DNA of 51,270 nt from an uncultured Clostridia bacterium (lineage in GTDB: Bacteria; Bacillota; Clostridia; Oscillospirales; Oscillospiraceae). Shown one piece after another: positions 43,611 to 51,270 of this stretch. The stretch covers positions 1-51,270 of the forward strand of contig CAMVTO010000016.1 in assembly GCA_947170435.1 (NCBI GenBank). The letters run 5' to 3'. The notes beneath the pieces are model-generated. The model was not told where the DNA came from. It worked only from the letters and a program-made list of their open reading frames with translations, and searched no databases. The stretch's first letter is position 1. Each line of letters begins with the position of its first letter. The translations under genes were made by a program, and so were the position numbers.

Positions 43611-44387
43611 TTAGTACCCTTCATTCCAGACCGCCCACGAGTAGCCATACAGATAGAAGCCGCGGAACTCCATCTCCGCCTCGGGGACGCCGCGCAGATA
43701 GCGGTACAGATCGCAGTCGATCAGCTCCGGGCGGATGCGCATGAACCCGCCGCCGATCTCAAAGATCTCGCTGATCCCGTATTCATTCAGCGTATCCTGG
43801 AGGCTGTTTACGATCACATTGAAATAGTTTTGCGCCTTCGCGTCGTACTCCCGGTCCTCCCACATTTCGGTAAAAGCTACCTTTCTCGACACCTCGCCGC
43901 CGCGCCGGTCGATCAGCAGCGCAAGCAGCTCCTTCGCCTTTGCGCGCTCAAAATGCACCGCCCTGCCGTCTACCGTGATGGAGAACACGCCGAACGTATG
44001 CACCGAGATATGGGACACGTCCGTTTCCGCGCGGCTGAGCAAAAGCTGGTCGATCTGTGTTGTCAGCACCGCCTGATCAAGCGGCTTGATCAGATAGCTG
44101 AACGGGTGTACGGCATAGGCTTTGAGCGCATCCTGCGCATCCTCCGCCATAAAGATGATGGCGAGCCGCGCATATTTCTCCCGCAGCTTTGCCGCAAAAT
44201 CAATCCCGCTCATCTCCGCCAAGTCAACGGCAAGCAGAACGAGATCCGCGTGATCCATATTGAACCACGCCAGCGCTTCCTGCACATCCAAAAACCCGGC
44301 CACATAGTCGATCGCCGGATGCTCTCTGCATAGGGCAAGCACATGATCCAATGAACTCGCTTCACTGTCAATGCAAAGCACACGCAT
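43611..44387 (-). CDS. Response-regulator-like protein with degenerate receiver and winged-helix DNA-binding domain
   Basis: Residues 1-120 form a CheY-like receiver and residues about 140-235 an OmpR/SARP-type winged helix (TFGVFSITVDGRAVHFER and following), which recalls BTAD-less SARP regulators. The receiver keeps Lys in YLIKPL but has Ala where the phospho-acceptor Asp should be (LVLLAVDL instead of LVLLDxxM). Met replaces the switch Thr/Ser (IIFMAED), and the acidic pair reads DSE. Phosphorylation control is thus doubtful. ATG 44387 gives the normal receiver start MRVLCID and has GAGGTG six bases upstream. No histidine kinase is near. It likely regulates the T4SS block. Confidence 0.88.
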   Translation of the reverse strand: MRVLCIDSEASSLDHVLALCREHPAIDYVAGFLDVQEALAWFNMDHADLVLLAVDLAEMSGIDFAAKLREKYARLAIIFMAEDAQDALKAYAVHPFSYLIKPLDQAVLTTQIDQLLLSRAETDVSHISVHTFGVFSITVDGRAVHFERAKAKELLALLIDRRGGEVSRKVAFTEMWEDREYDAKAQNYFNVIVNSLQDTLNEYGISEIFEIGGGFMRIRPELIDCDLYRYLRGVPEAEMEFRGFYLYGYSWAVWNEGY

Positions 44388-44413
44388 CCTCATCACCTCA
44401 TCCACTACATCTG

Positions 44414-44449
44414 GTACATTTGGGCATACAAAACCTGTTTTAGTACATT
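44414..44449. repeat. Direct repeat GTACATT in the regulator promoter
   Basis: GTACATT occurs at 44414-44420 and 44443-44449, 29 bases apart, on either side of the probable transcription start. Direct repeats near this spacing are usual binding sites for OmpR/SARP-type winged helices, so autoregulation is possible. Confidence 0.4.
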
Positions 44450-44475
44450 ATATATCATATTGGGGCAAATTGAAA
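44447..44475 (-). promoter_or_regulatory. Promoter of the degenerate-receiver regulator
   Basis: On the minus strand TTTCAA (44470-44475) is followed after 17 bases by a perfect TATAAT (44447-44452), 60 bases before the start codon. Confidence 0.65.
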
Positions 44476-44576
44476 ATAGTTATTTACAAAACCGCGATGT
44501 CATTCTGCACAGAAACGCAGCTGGTTTATTATTTTGTTTTAACGCTCTTGTATTACAAATGAAGCGTCCAAATGAT

Positions 44577-44607
44577 AAAGAGCGTATCCGGTACGGATAC
44601 GCTCTTT
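44577..44607 (-). terminator. Terminator after the DUF3592-like gene
   Basis: A 13-bp perfect stem (AAAGAGCGTATCC / GGATACGCTCTTT) with a 5-base loop lies five bases after the stop at 44613. The T-run on the minus strand is short (TTT), so strength is moderate. Confidence 0.7.
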
Positions 44608-44612
44608 CAGGT

Positions 44613-45659
44613 TTAGCCTTTTCTGATGCTGTTTTTCAACGACTGGCGCATCATCTTGCCAAAGTCGCCGCCCTCATCGTTGAGTGCGCCGCTGCGGCCG
44701 AACGCCATCGCAGTGAGGAACACCGCGTCGAGGTTTTCCTCCCGCGTCCAGATGCGGTAGAAGCCCTTGACGGCGATCTTCTTCAGCACCTTATGCTTTT
44801 CCTCATTCTCCTCGTGGACGTGGTTGCTGGTGGCCTCCAGAACCGCGATCTCCTCGCCGTCGCGCGAAACACGGAAGCGGGGCCACACCGATCCCTCCTG
44901 CCGCTCGGTTTCTACGTTGATGCCGTTGCGCTTGAGCGTCTTCCAGATCTCCTCGCCGTCCAGATCAAAGGTATAGTGGTTGTCGAGCAGGAAGAAGTTG
45001 TTCTCCGTCTCCTCCTCATGACCCACCAGATGCTGCGTCGTGACGCCGTGCTCGTGGTCGATGAAGTCAAAGTGATATGCCGTGGTCATCGAGAACTTGG
45101 TCATCTTCGCCTCGTAGAGCACCTTGCGGTTCTTATCCTCGATGCGGTGGCCGTACTTCGGCGTACCCATGTCCGTGAGGAAGTAGACCTCACGCTCCTC
45201 ACCCTTGACAGAGGGCGCGCAGGTCATGCCGCCCTTGGCGCGCTGCGTCTCCAGCTCCGCCAGGGCCTCCTTGTTCTTCTTGCCGACAAGGAAGATACCG
45301 GCAATGAACACGACGCCCAGCACCATCAGGTAAACGCCGCCGCCCTTGCCGCCGTGGATGACGGACGGGTTCTGCGGGTCGTAATAGACGGTGACGGTCT
45401 TGCCCACCTTCCAGCCGTCGCTGTAGCTGTCCAGCCGCGAGGTGTAGCGCGAACCCTCCACCACATAGTCCACCATGACGATGTAGCTGGTGTCCTCCGA
45501 GTCGGACCATTCCTCATCCACCTCGATGGAGACGATGGTCGCCTGCGTCTTGACATAGCCCGCGGACTGGAAGAACGTGATGTAGACGCCCGCCGCGAAG
45601 GCGATCAGCGCCATGACCAACAAGAAATACTTGAACTTGGGTCCTCTGACAGAAAACAT
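44613..45659 (-). CDS. Membrane protein with DUF3592-like domain (348 aa)
   Basis: Residues 8-30 and about 108-125 are membrane helices flanking a beta-rich DUF3592-like segment (KTQATIVSIEVDEEW, then VTVYYDPQNPSVIH). The C-terminal 200 residues form a beta-rich cytoplasmic domain with strand pairs like the tubby/LURP-one fold (HRIEDKNRKVLYEAKMTKFS), but that match is weak. It follows the lipoprotein gene by 33 bases with AAGGAG before the ATG, so the two are one unit. The function is unknown. Confidence 0.78.
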   Translation of the reverse strand: MFSVRGPKFKYFLLVMALIAFAAGVYITFFQSAGYVKTQATIVSIEVDEEWSDSEDTSYIVMVDYVVEGSRYTSRLDSYSDGWKVGKTVTVYYDPQNPSVIHGGKGGGVYLMVLGVVFIAGIFLVGKKNKEALAELETQRAKGGMTCAPSVKGEEREVYFLTDMGTPKYGHRIEDKNRKVLYEAKMTKFSMTTAYHFDFIDHEHGVTTQHLVGHEEETENNFFLLDNHYTFDLDGEEIWKTLKRNGINVETERQEGSVWPRFRVSRDGEEIAVLEATSNHVHEENEEKHKVLKKIAVKGFYRIWTREENLDAVFLTAMAFGRSGALNDEGGDFGKMMRQSLKNSIRKG

Positions 45660-45692
45660 ATCTCCTGCTCCTTCCGATGATCCTGCGTGTCC

Positions 45693-47744
45693 TCAGTTCA
45701 CGCGGATAAACGCGCTGTCCTCGTCGCGCAGGCCGCGGTCGTCGTGCCAGCACAGCTCGCCGGCGTCGTTCAGATAGAAGTAACCGGTCTCTTCGTAGCT
45801 CTCGTCCGTGGTCCAGCCCTCGCCGTTCTCGTCGTACTCCTTGACCTGCCAGTTGCCGTTCTCATAGGCGAGCCCGTCATCCTCCAGCACGCCGAAAAGC
45901 TCCCACTCGTTCATCACGGCGGCGCTGTCCGGCCAAGTCGCGCTGATGTTCGCCTTGCCGGGCGCGACGCTGGGCTCGATCGTGACCATGCCGCGCCCCG
46001 CAATCTTCTCCGCCCAGACGCCGACGTACGGCGTCAGGCTCTCGTCGGCGCTCTTGGCGCCCGCCTTTTCGGCAAGCGCGTAGTACCAGCTCTGCATCGC
46101 CTCGGCGTAGCTGACGTTGTCGTCCCACATGGCCGCCTGATAGAGCGTTTCCTGACCGCCGGAGGTCACGCGGGCGTAGGCGTCCGGCGCGAAGAAGAAG
46201 TCGATGCGCACGTCCTCGTCCGGGAATTCCAGCACCACATACTCGCCGTCCGGCGCTTCCGTGGCGTCGGTATCGCCGAAGTAGCCGTGCAGGACGAACT
46301 CGGCAAAGCGCGTCGCGTCCACGCCGCCGCCCGCCACGGGGCCGAACTCCGTGGTGCTGACGGTGTAGTTCACGCCGTCCTGCCACGCCGCGCGGGCGAC
46401 GTACATATCCAGCTCGGAGTTGCCGAAGCCCGCGTACTCCAGATCGTTCTGCTCGACGAACTTATCCCTCATCTGCTCCGCCCAATCGCAGAGCATCGTC
46501 CACTGCGCCTGATCGCGCTCCATCTCCTCCGGCGTGGCGCGCGCATAGCGCACGTCCGTGGGATGGGTGTACAGATAATAGTTGCCGTCCGCGTCCTTGG
46601 CGAAGACCTCCACGCCGGACATGTCGTTGCAAAGCAACTCGTGTACCCTTTCCTCGTCGGCCACCACGATGTTGAACAGCCAGCCGGAGCCTTCATAGCT
46701 ATCCGCCTCCATGGACGCGGTCTCGGAAACGGAGAACAGGGTGCCGTCTGCGGCGTCCTGCGGGGTCAGAACGGTGATGAGATCGTTGTACTTGGGCTGG
46801 ATTTCGAGCTTCATTCCGCCGTTTTCATACTCGCCCCAGATCTGTGGGGGATACGTCACGACGATGGGATCGATGGGCGTGCCGCTGTCCATGCTCTCCA
46901 TGTCCTGCCCCTCGCAGAAGTTGAAGTTCAGCGTCAGCTTCTCAAAGCCCTTGAGCTCCTTCGCCTCGCCGTCGAAGCTCAAAAACCCTGCCGCCACCTT
47001 GCCCGGCGCGGCCGCGACGCCGCCGAGGACATAGTCGCAGACCACGCCGTCCAGTTCGGCGCTGACCGGGGACAGACCGACGAAGTGGTCGCTCTTGTTC
47101 TTCAGGTACACATAGACCTCAGGACCGAACCAGTCGTCATAGTCCTGCTCGCCGATTACCAACTCGCACTGGTCGTTCTCCCACAGGAGTCCATCGAAGC
47201 CGGTGATGTCCACCATCGGCACGCTCTCGTCGAGGGTGAGGGTCACCGGCTCCGACTTGTAGTCGTACCAGGTGTCCTCGTCCGGCGCCGTGGTGAAGCA
47301 GAACTCCATCATGCCCGGCTTGCTGATGTCAATGCCGGGGATGCTCGTTCCGTAGTAGCCCAGCGCGTAGCGGACGGTACTGCCGGCGGGCGCGTCCTGC
47401 CCGAAGCTGTTTTCCGCGCCGTAGTACTCCCCGTCCTCCATCATGAATTCAATCAGCAGCACGTCGGTCACGAAGCCGTTGACCGAGCCGTCGGTCACGC
47501 CGAGGTAGACGTCCTTCTCTCCCTTGTTCTCCACGTCCACCCAGAGGATGGGCGCCGGCTCCTCCGAGGTCGGATCGACGTCCAGCCCCGCGGTGGTGAC
47601 GGTCAAGCCGTCCTTGTCAAAGATGACGGCGCCGTTGGTGATATCGTTCTCCGCCGGTGCTTCCGTCTGATTTTTTGTTCCGCAGCCCGTCAGAACGCTC
47701 ATCACCATAAGTACGGACAGCAGCAATGCCAGTTTCTTTTTCAT
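45693..47744 (-). CDS. Large lipoprotein of unknown function (683 aa)
   Basis: The lipobox LTGC places the acylated Cys at residue 21, followed by a short linker. The external part is acidic and beta-rich, with repeated short segments such as DITGFDGLLWENDQCEL and VYVYLKNKSDHFVGLSP, which look like Ig-like or DUF-type surface modules. A C-terminal part (GNWQVKEYDENGEGWTTDES) follows. I see no catalytic motif. The ATG has GGAGG seven bases upstream. It is probably co-transcribed with the DUF3592-like gene. Confidence 0.8.
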   Translation of the reverse strand: MKKKLALLLSVLMVMSVLTGCGTKNQTEAPAENDITNGAVIFDKDGLTVTTAGLDVDPTSEEPAPILWVDVENKGEKDVYLGVTDGSVNGFVTDVLLIEFMMEDGEYYGAENSFGQDAPAGSTVRYALGYYGTSIPGIDISKPGMMEFCFTTAPDEDTWYDYKSEPVTLTLDESVPMVDITGFDGLLWENDQCELVIGEQDYDDWFGPEVYVYLKNKSDHFVGLSPVSAELDGVVCDYVLGGVAAAPGKVAAGFLSFDGEAKELKGFEKLTLNFNFCEGQDMESMDSGTPIDPIVVTYPPQIWGEYENGGMKLEIQPKYNDLITVLTPQDAADGTLFSVSETASMEADSYEGSGWLFNIVVADEERVHELLCNDMSGVEVFAKDADGNYYLYTHPTDVRYARATPEEMERDQAQWTMLCDWAEQMRDKFVEQNDLEYAGFGNSELDMYVARAAWQDGVNYTVSTTEFGPVAGGGVDATRFAEFVLHGYFGDTDATEAPDGEYVVLEFPDEDVRIDFFFAPDAYARVTSGGQETLYQAAMWDDNVSYAEAMQSWYYALAEKAGAKSADESLTPYVGVWAEKIAGRGMVTIEPSVAPGKANISATWPDSAAVMNEWELFGVLEDDGLAYENGNWQVKEYDENGEGWTTDESYEETGYFYLNDAGELCWHDDRGLRDEDSAFIRVN

Positions 47745-47768
47745 GTTTCCTCCAGATTGTCGTTGCTT

Positions 47769-47860
47769 TTATTTCGCCGGAACCACATACTTGGGTTTCT
47801 CGGGCAGATACTTGATGCGCAGTTCCATGCCCTCGTAGATGCGCGCACAGCTGCTGTACG
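47769..47860 (-). pseudogene. Fragment resembling the C-terminal end of a LysM-type protein
   Basis: A short frame without a start codon reads ARIYEGMELRIKYLPEKPKY and ends in VVPAK, then TAA. The first part is like the last strand of a LysM repeat. It is closed upstream by a TGA. It may be the remnant of a wall-binding hydrolase. It is the only coding-like signal in the 195-bp gap between the lipoprotein and the CvpA-like gene. Confidence 0.35.
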
Positions 47861-47939
47861 CGCATGCCGGTCATATTCATCTGCCAAGTGATCTGCTCTT
47901 GCCGGTACGATTATTATGAGCGGCTTTCCGTCGGGATTC

Positions 47940-48932
47940 TCAGGCAAAGAAACGAAGCACCAGCGTATCCTGCGCAAGCTCCCGGAACACATTGAAGCCC
48001 AGATACCGTACCGTCCAAAGAATCAGCCACATGCACACCGCCGTCTCGACAAAGCCGAGCGCAGCGCCGCCCAGCTTATCCACCTGCTTGACAACAGGCA
48101 GCACAAATACAAGGCCCAGCGAATTCTTGATGATGGTGAGCACTGCGAGGAAAGCAACCCAGCCGATCAGGAACACAAGGACACGCACATAGCGCGGCAC
48201 CATAAAGGCGATCACCGCAGCAACTGCGGCCTCCATCGCGGCACGGGCATTCTCAGCAGTCCGAATGGCCTCGCGGACCGCTCCGGCTTCTGTCCCATCG
48301 CCCAACATAGCCTCTGCGCCGGCATTCATTTCCTTTTGAACCGCCGTAATTGCCGCGTCAATGTTCTCGTCCGTCAGCACCGTCTCACCCGCGCTGCCCA
48401 GTGTATCGCCCACCGCGCGAATGTATTCGCGCGCCGCGTCACCGGAAAGCCCGCGCTCCTCAAGAGCCTCGCGTGCCACATCCATCAATCCATCCTCCAC
48501 AGCAGAAACCGCGGAGTCAACATTCTCATCGGTCAGCAGTTCATGATTCACCTGTGCCAGCTTATCGCCCGCGTCACGTGCGGCTTCCTTGGCAATGTCT
48601 GTGTACTGGGCAACATCAATGGCCGCGCGGATCTCATCCGTCATGCCGTACTCCAGCTTTTCAAGAACTGCGTCATAGTCCTCCAGCGACCAGAACGAGA
48701 CATCATGATCCAACGTTGCGTTCGTGATCGCAGGTGTCACGGCCTCTGAAATCGGTCCTGTCAGAACAGCAGCTAGCACAAGGCCGCAGATGGCCGACAC
48801 ACCGATGACCGCAAGCGGCATCAGTGCGGCATACAGTCCCTTGTGCATTCGCACAAATGTACCGCACAGCAGAATCGCAACGACCATAAAATCAAGAATC
48901 AGCGGTGTAAATTGCGTCAAAAGATCATTCAT
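47940..48932 (-). CDS. CvpA-like membrane protein with a long charged insert (330 aa)
   Basis: Two N-terminal membrane helices (residues about 12-30 and 35-58) and two C-terminal ones (about 245-270 and 285-310) with the pattern KLGGAALGFVETAVCMWLI match the CvpA family. Between them lies an insert of about 180 residues, helical and acidic, with two copies of a TDENVDSAV / TDENIDAAI unit. Normal CvpA proteins are about 160-200 residues. It follows pilin copy 2 by 103 bases without a clear terminator, so it is probably in the same unit. Confidence 0.78.
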   Translation of the reverse strand: MNDLLTQFTPLILDFMVVAILLCGTFVRMHKGLYAALMPLAVIGVSAICGLVLAAVLTGPISEAVTPAITNATLDHDVSFWSLEDYDAVLEKLEYGMTDEIRAAIDVAQYTDIAKEAARDAGDKLAQVNHELLTDENVDSAVSAVEDGLMDVAREALEERGLSGDAAREYIRAVGDTLGSAGETVLTDENIDAAITAVQKEMNAGAEAMLGDGTEAGAVREAIRTAENARAAMEAAVAAVIAFMVPRYVRVLVFLIGWVAFLAVLTIIKNSLGLVFVLPVVKQVDKLGGAALGFVETAVCMWLILWTVRYLGFNVFRELAQDTLVLRFFA

Positions 48933-49028
48933 GTTCCCGCCTTCTTTCTCTCAAGACACATGTTCCCGAGACGCTGGGAAAACCGTGCCCTTTGCACGCA
49001 GAGTGGTGAGTACTACCTCAGATAAGCT

Positions 49029-49474
49029 GTCAAAATCAGCCGCTGACTTGGCCGCCGGCGTCCTTGATGTCCTGCTCGGAGATGATCGTGGTGGCCGCGC
49101 CGTTCTTGCCGCTGTTGTTGGAGCCGTTGACCCACCGAATCATCCTCGGCATCATGATGTTCAGCGCGAGGATCAGCACGAAGATCAGCACGAAGCCGAT
49201 GATCGCGTTCTTCAGCGCGCCCTTGGCCTTCTCACGGTCCTGGGGCTCCTCCGCCTTGGCGAACTTCACGCCGAGCAGCACGCAATACAGTGCGCCCACC
49301 GCGCCGACGATTGCCAGCAGCGGCCCGAGGAGCTGGTTGATGAGGTCGACGATCGGGTTTACCACGTCGCCGAAGCCCGCGTCAGCGGCAAACGCGCCGG
49401 TGCAGAGCGTCATCGCGGCGACGCTCGTACCGAGAGCCACACGGCTCATGGTGTTCTTAAGGTTTTTCATGTTT
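49029..49474. repeat. Pilin gene duplication, right copy
   Basis: Partner of 40465-40910; the three mismatches are two missense and one silent change. Confidence 0.95.
49036..49470 (-). CDS. VirB2-like pilin, copy 2
   Basis: This 144-residue protein is identical to copy 1 except for Asn in NNSGK and Gln in SEQD. The signal peptide, two hydrophobic helices and charged loop are as in copy 1. It is the first gene of the block next to the rRNA operon and has a separate promoter, so the two pilins can be made under different control. Confidence 0.9.
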   Translation of the reverse strand: MKNLKNTMSRVALGTSVAAMTLCTGAFAADAGFGDVVNPIVDLINQLLGPLLAIVGAVGALYCVLLGVKFAKAEEPQDREKAKGALKNAIIGFVLIFVLILALNIMMPRMIRWVNGSNNSGKNGAATTIISEQDIKDAGGQVSG

Positions 49475-49607
49475 CCCTCCAAAAGATTCTGTATTTATGT
49501 AAAAGCATTTCGCCCTTGCATACGAACTCAGTGCTTAGCACGGCATCAAATATCCGTCAAATGGCCGAAAATAAAGCTCTGCAGCATTGTACCCTGATAC
49601 AGTTTCC

Positions 49608-49636
49608 ATATTAACCGAAACTTAGCAGAATTGCAA
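49608..49636 (-). promoter_or_regulatory. Promoter of pilin copy 2
   Basis: On the minus strand TTGCAA (49631-49636) and TAATAT (49608-49613) are 17 bases apart. The box pair lies about 140 bases before the start codon, leaving a long leader. A second possible -35 (TTGACG) lies nearer to the gene. Confidence 0.5.
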
Positions 49637-49707
49637 GTTCTTGTGACTACATATCACATTTTTTCTTTGCGTCAGCATGTCGTACTCTTTCTTATCAAAC
49701 GAATAGA

Positions 49708-49737
49708 AAAAGAGAGCATCATACGATGCTCTCTTTT
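49708..49737 (-). terminator. rRNA operon terminator after 5S
   Basis: A 12-bp perfect stem (AAAAGAGAGCAT / ATGCTCTCTTTT) with a 6-base loop is followed on the minus strand by TTTCTATTC, directly after the 5S gene. It also isolates the rRNA operon from the pilin promoter. Confidence 0.92.
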
Positions 49738-49738
49738 G

Positions 49739-49855
<117 letters not shown>

Positions 49856-49931
49856 GCTTTATTGCAACTGACCTGCGTCAGAAACAAACTATTTTGTTTT
49901 CTATATCTCAACGCCATTGGCGTAGCGATCT

Positions 49932-50006
49932 TGGTGACCCGTACCGGATTCGAACCGATGTTAAAGGCGTGAGAGGCCTCTGTCTTAACCACTTGACCAA
50001 CGGGCC
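49932..50006 (-). tRNA. tRNA-Glu (anticodon CTC)
   Basis: The cloverleaf folds on the minus strand: acceptor GGCCCGT / ACGGGTC, anticodon stem GAGGC with loop CTCTCAC (anticodon CTC), T-loop TTCGAAT, and encoded CCA. It lies between tRNA-Lys and 5S. Confidence 0.95.
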
Positions 50007-50008
50007 AT

Positions 50009-50023
50009 TTGGTACACCTTCAG
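50009..50023. repeat. Copy of the tRNA-Lys 3' end
   Basis: The 15 bases CTGAAGGTGTACCAA (minus strand) repeat the last bases of tRNA-Lys at 50171-50185. The 147 bases between the copies hold no second tRNA. Such a duplication of a tRNA 3' end is typical of integration scars or local recombination. Confidence 0.75.
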
Positions 50024-50171
50024 TCGGAGCGCCCGCAAAAGCTGCCTGTGGCAGGTTTTGCAGTTCCGAGTCCCTGACCGAGAAGCCGAGCCATTGGCGA
50101 AGGCTGATCGGCGTCCGGGGCACGATGTACAATATCAGTACGCCGAACCGAAGTCCTGACGAGCTGTGCCT

Positions 50172-50247
50172 TGGTACACCTTCAGGGACTCGAACCCTGG
50201 ACACCCTGATTAAGAGTCAGGTGCTCTACCAACTGAGCTAAAGGTGC
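50172..50247 (-). tRNA. tRNA-Lys (anticodon CTT)
   Basis: The cloverleaf folds on the minus strand: acceptor GCACCTT, D-arm GCTCAGTTGGTAGAGC, anticodon stem CCTGA with loop CTCTTAA (anticodon CTT), T-loop TTCGAGT, and encoded CCA. It lies about 70 bases after the 23S gene. Confidence 0.96.
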
Positions 50248-50317
50248 ATATTCCGTCGTACCTTCAAAACCGAACAAAGAGAATCGTGCATCGTAAGGCT
50301 CATTGCCTGCAAATCGT

Positions 50318-51270
<953 letters not shown>

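Noticed and set aside
47741-47992. An 83-codon minus-strand frame over the gap before the lipoprotein
   Set aside because: Composition is not protein-like and it overlaps both neighbours. Another frame in the same gap gives the better LysM-like fragment.
14041-49470. An integrative conjugative element with recognisable ends
   Set aside because: No integrase, relaxase or flanking direct repeats were found at the block edges. The tRNA-Lys repeat is inside the rRNA operon and does not flank the block.
50007-50171. A third tRNA between tRNA-Lys and tRNA-Glu
   Set aside because: Only the last 15 bases match a tRNA end; no cloverleaf can be formed from the rest.

Overview
The window looks like a chromosomal segment of a GC-rich, Gram-positive, low-mobility anaerobe of the Clostridia, most likely Oscillospirales. 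The grounds are strong GGAGG-type ribosome binding sites, sigma-A promoters, lipoproteins of the LTGC/LAAC kind, an RsbV/SpoIIAA-type STAS protein, a TRAP/FCD-regulator sugar-acid operon, and a Gram-positive type IV secretion (T4SS) cluster with no outer-membrane genes. The family assignment is inference; the 23S rRNA in the window could settle it.

Region 1 (1-13.9 kb) is carbohydrate and organic-acid metabolism. It starts with the 3' part of a pectinesterase, then a TIM-barrel sugar isomerase/epimerase, an AEC-family permease and a MATE exporter. Next comes a nine-gene minus-strand operon: TRAP transporter dctP-dctQ-dctM, an FCD-type GntR regulator, a split transketolase, a ketopantoate-reductase-like enzyme, a D-2-hydroxyacid dehydrogenase and a glycerate kinase, closed by a Rho-independent terminator. 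A second, very similar GntR regulator is divergent from dctP. The shared intergenic region holds two good promoters and three regularly spaced half-sites at the dctP start. The set suggests import of a carboxylated sugar or sugar acid, two-carbon transfer by transketolase, reduction of a 2-keto acid, and entry into glycolysis as phosphoglycerate.

Region 2 (14.0-49.5 kb) is one 35-kb block with every gene on the minus strand, bounded by a bidirectional terminator on the left and an rRNA-operon terminator on the right. Its core is a T4SS: two nearly identical VirB2-like pilin genes, a VirD4 coupling ATPase, a VirB6/TrbL membrane protein, and a VirB4 ATPase with a fused PrgI/VirB3-like N terminus and an acidic repeat tail. 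Among these lie a 1963-residue ricin-type lectin, a second giant exported protein of about 1684 residues, smaller exported proteins, a STAS protein, a regulator with a degenerate receiver domain, and several unknown soluble proteins, two of which share a module and two of which share a C-terminal motif. I see no relaxase, integrase, excisionase or replication gene in the block. This is the most interesting part of the window: it looks like a dedicated Gram-positive T4SS for protein display or protein export and not a simple conjugative element.

Region 3 (49.7-51.3 kb) is the 3' end of an rRNA operon on the minus strand, in the order 23S (partial), tRNA-Lys(CTT), tRNA-Glu(CTC), 5S, terminator. 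Two tRNA genes between 23S and 5S is an uncommon order, and the last 15 bp of the tRNA-Lys region are repeated 162 bp downstream.
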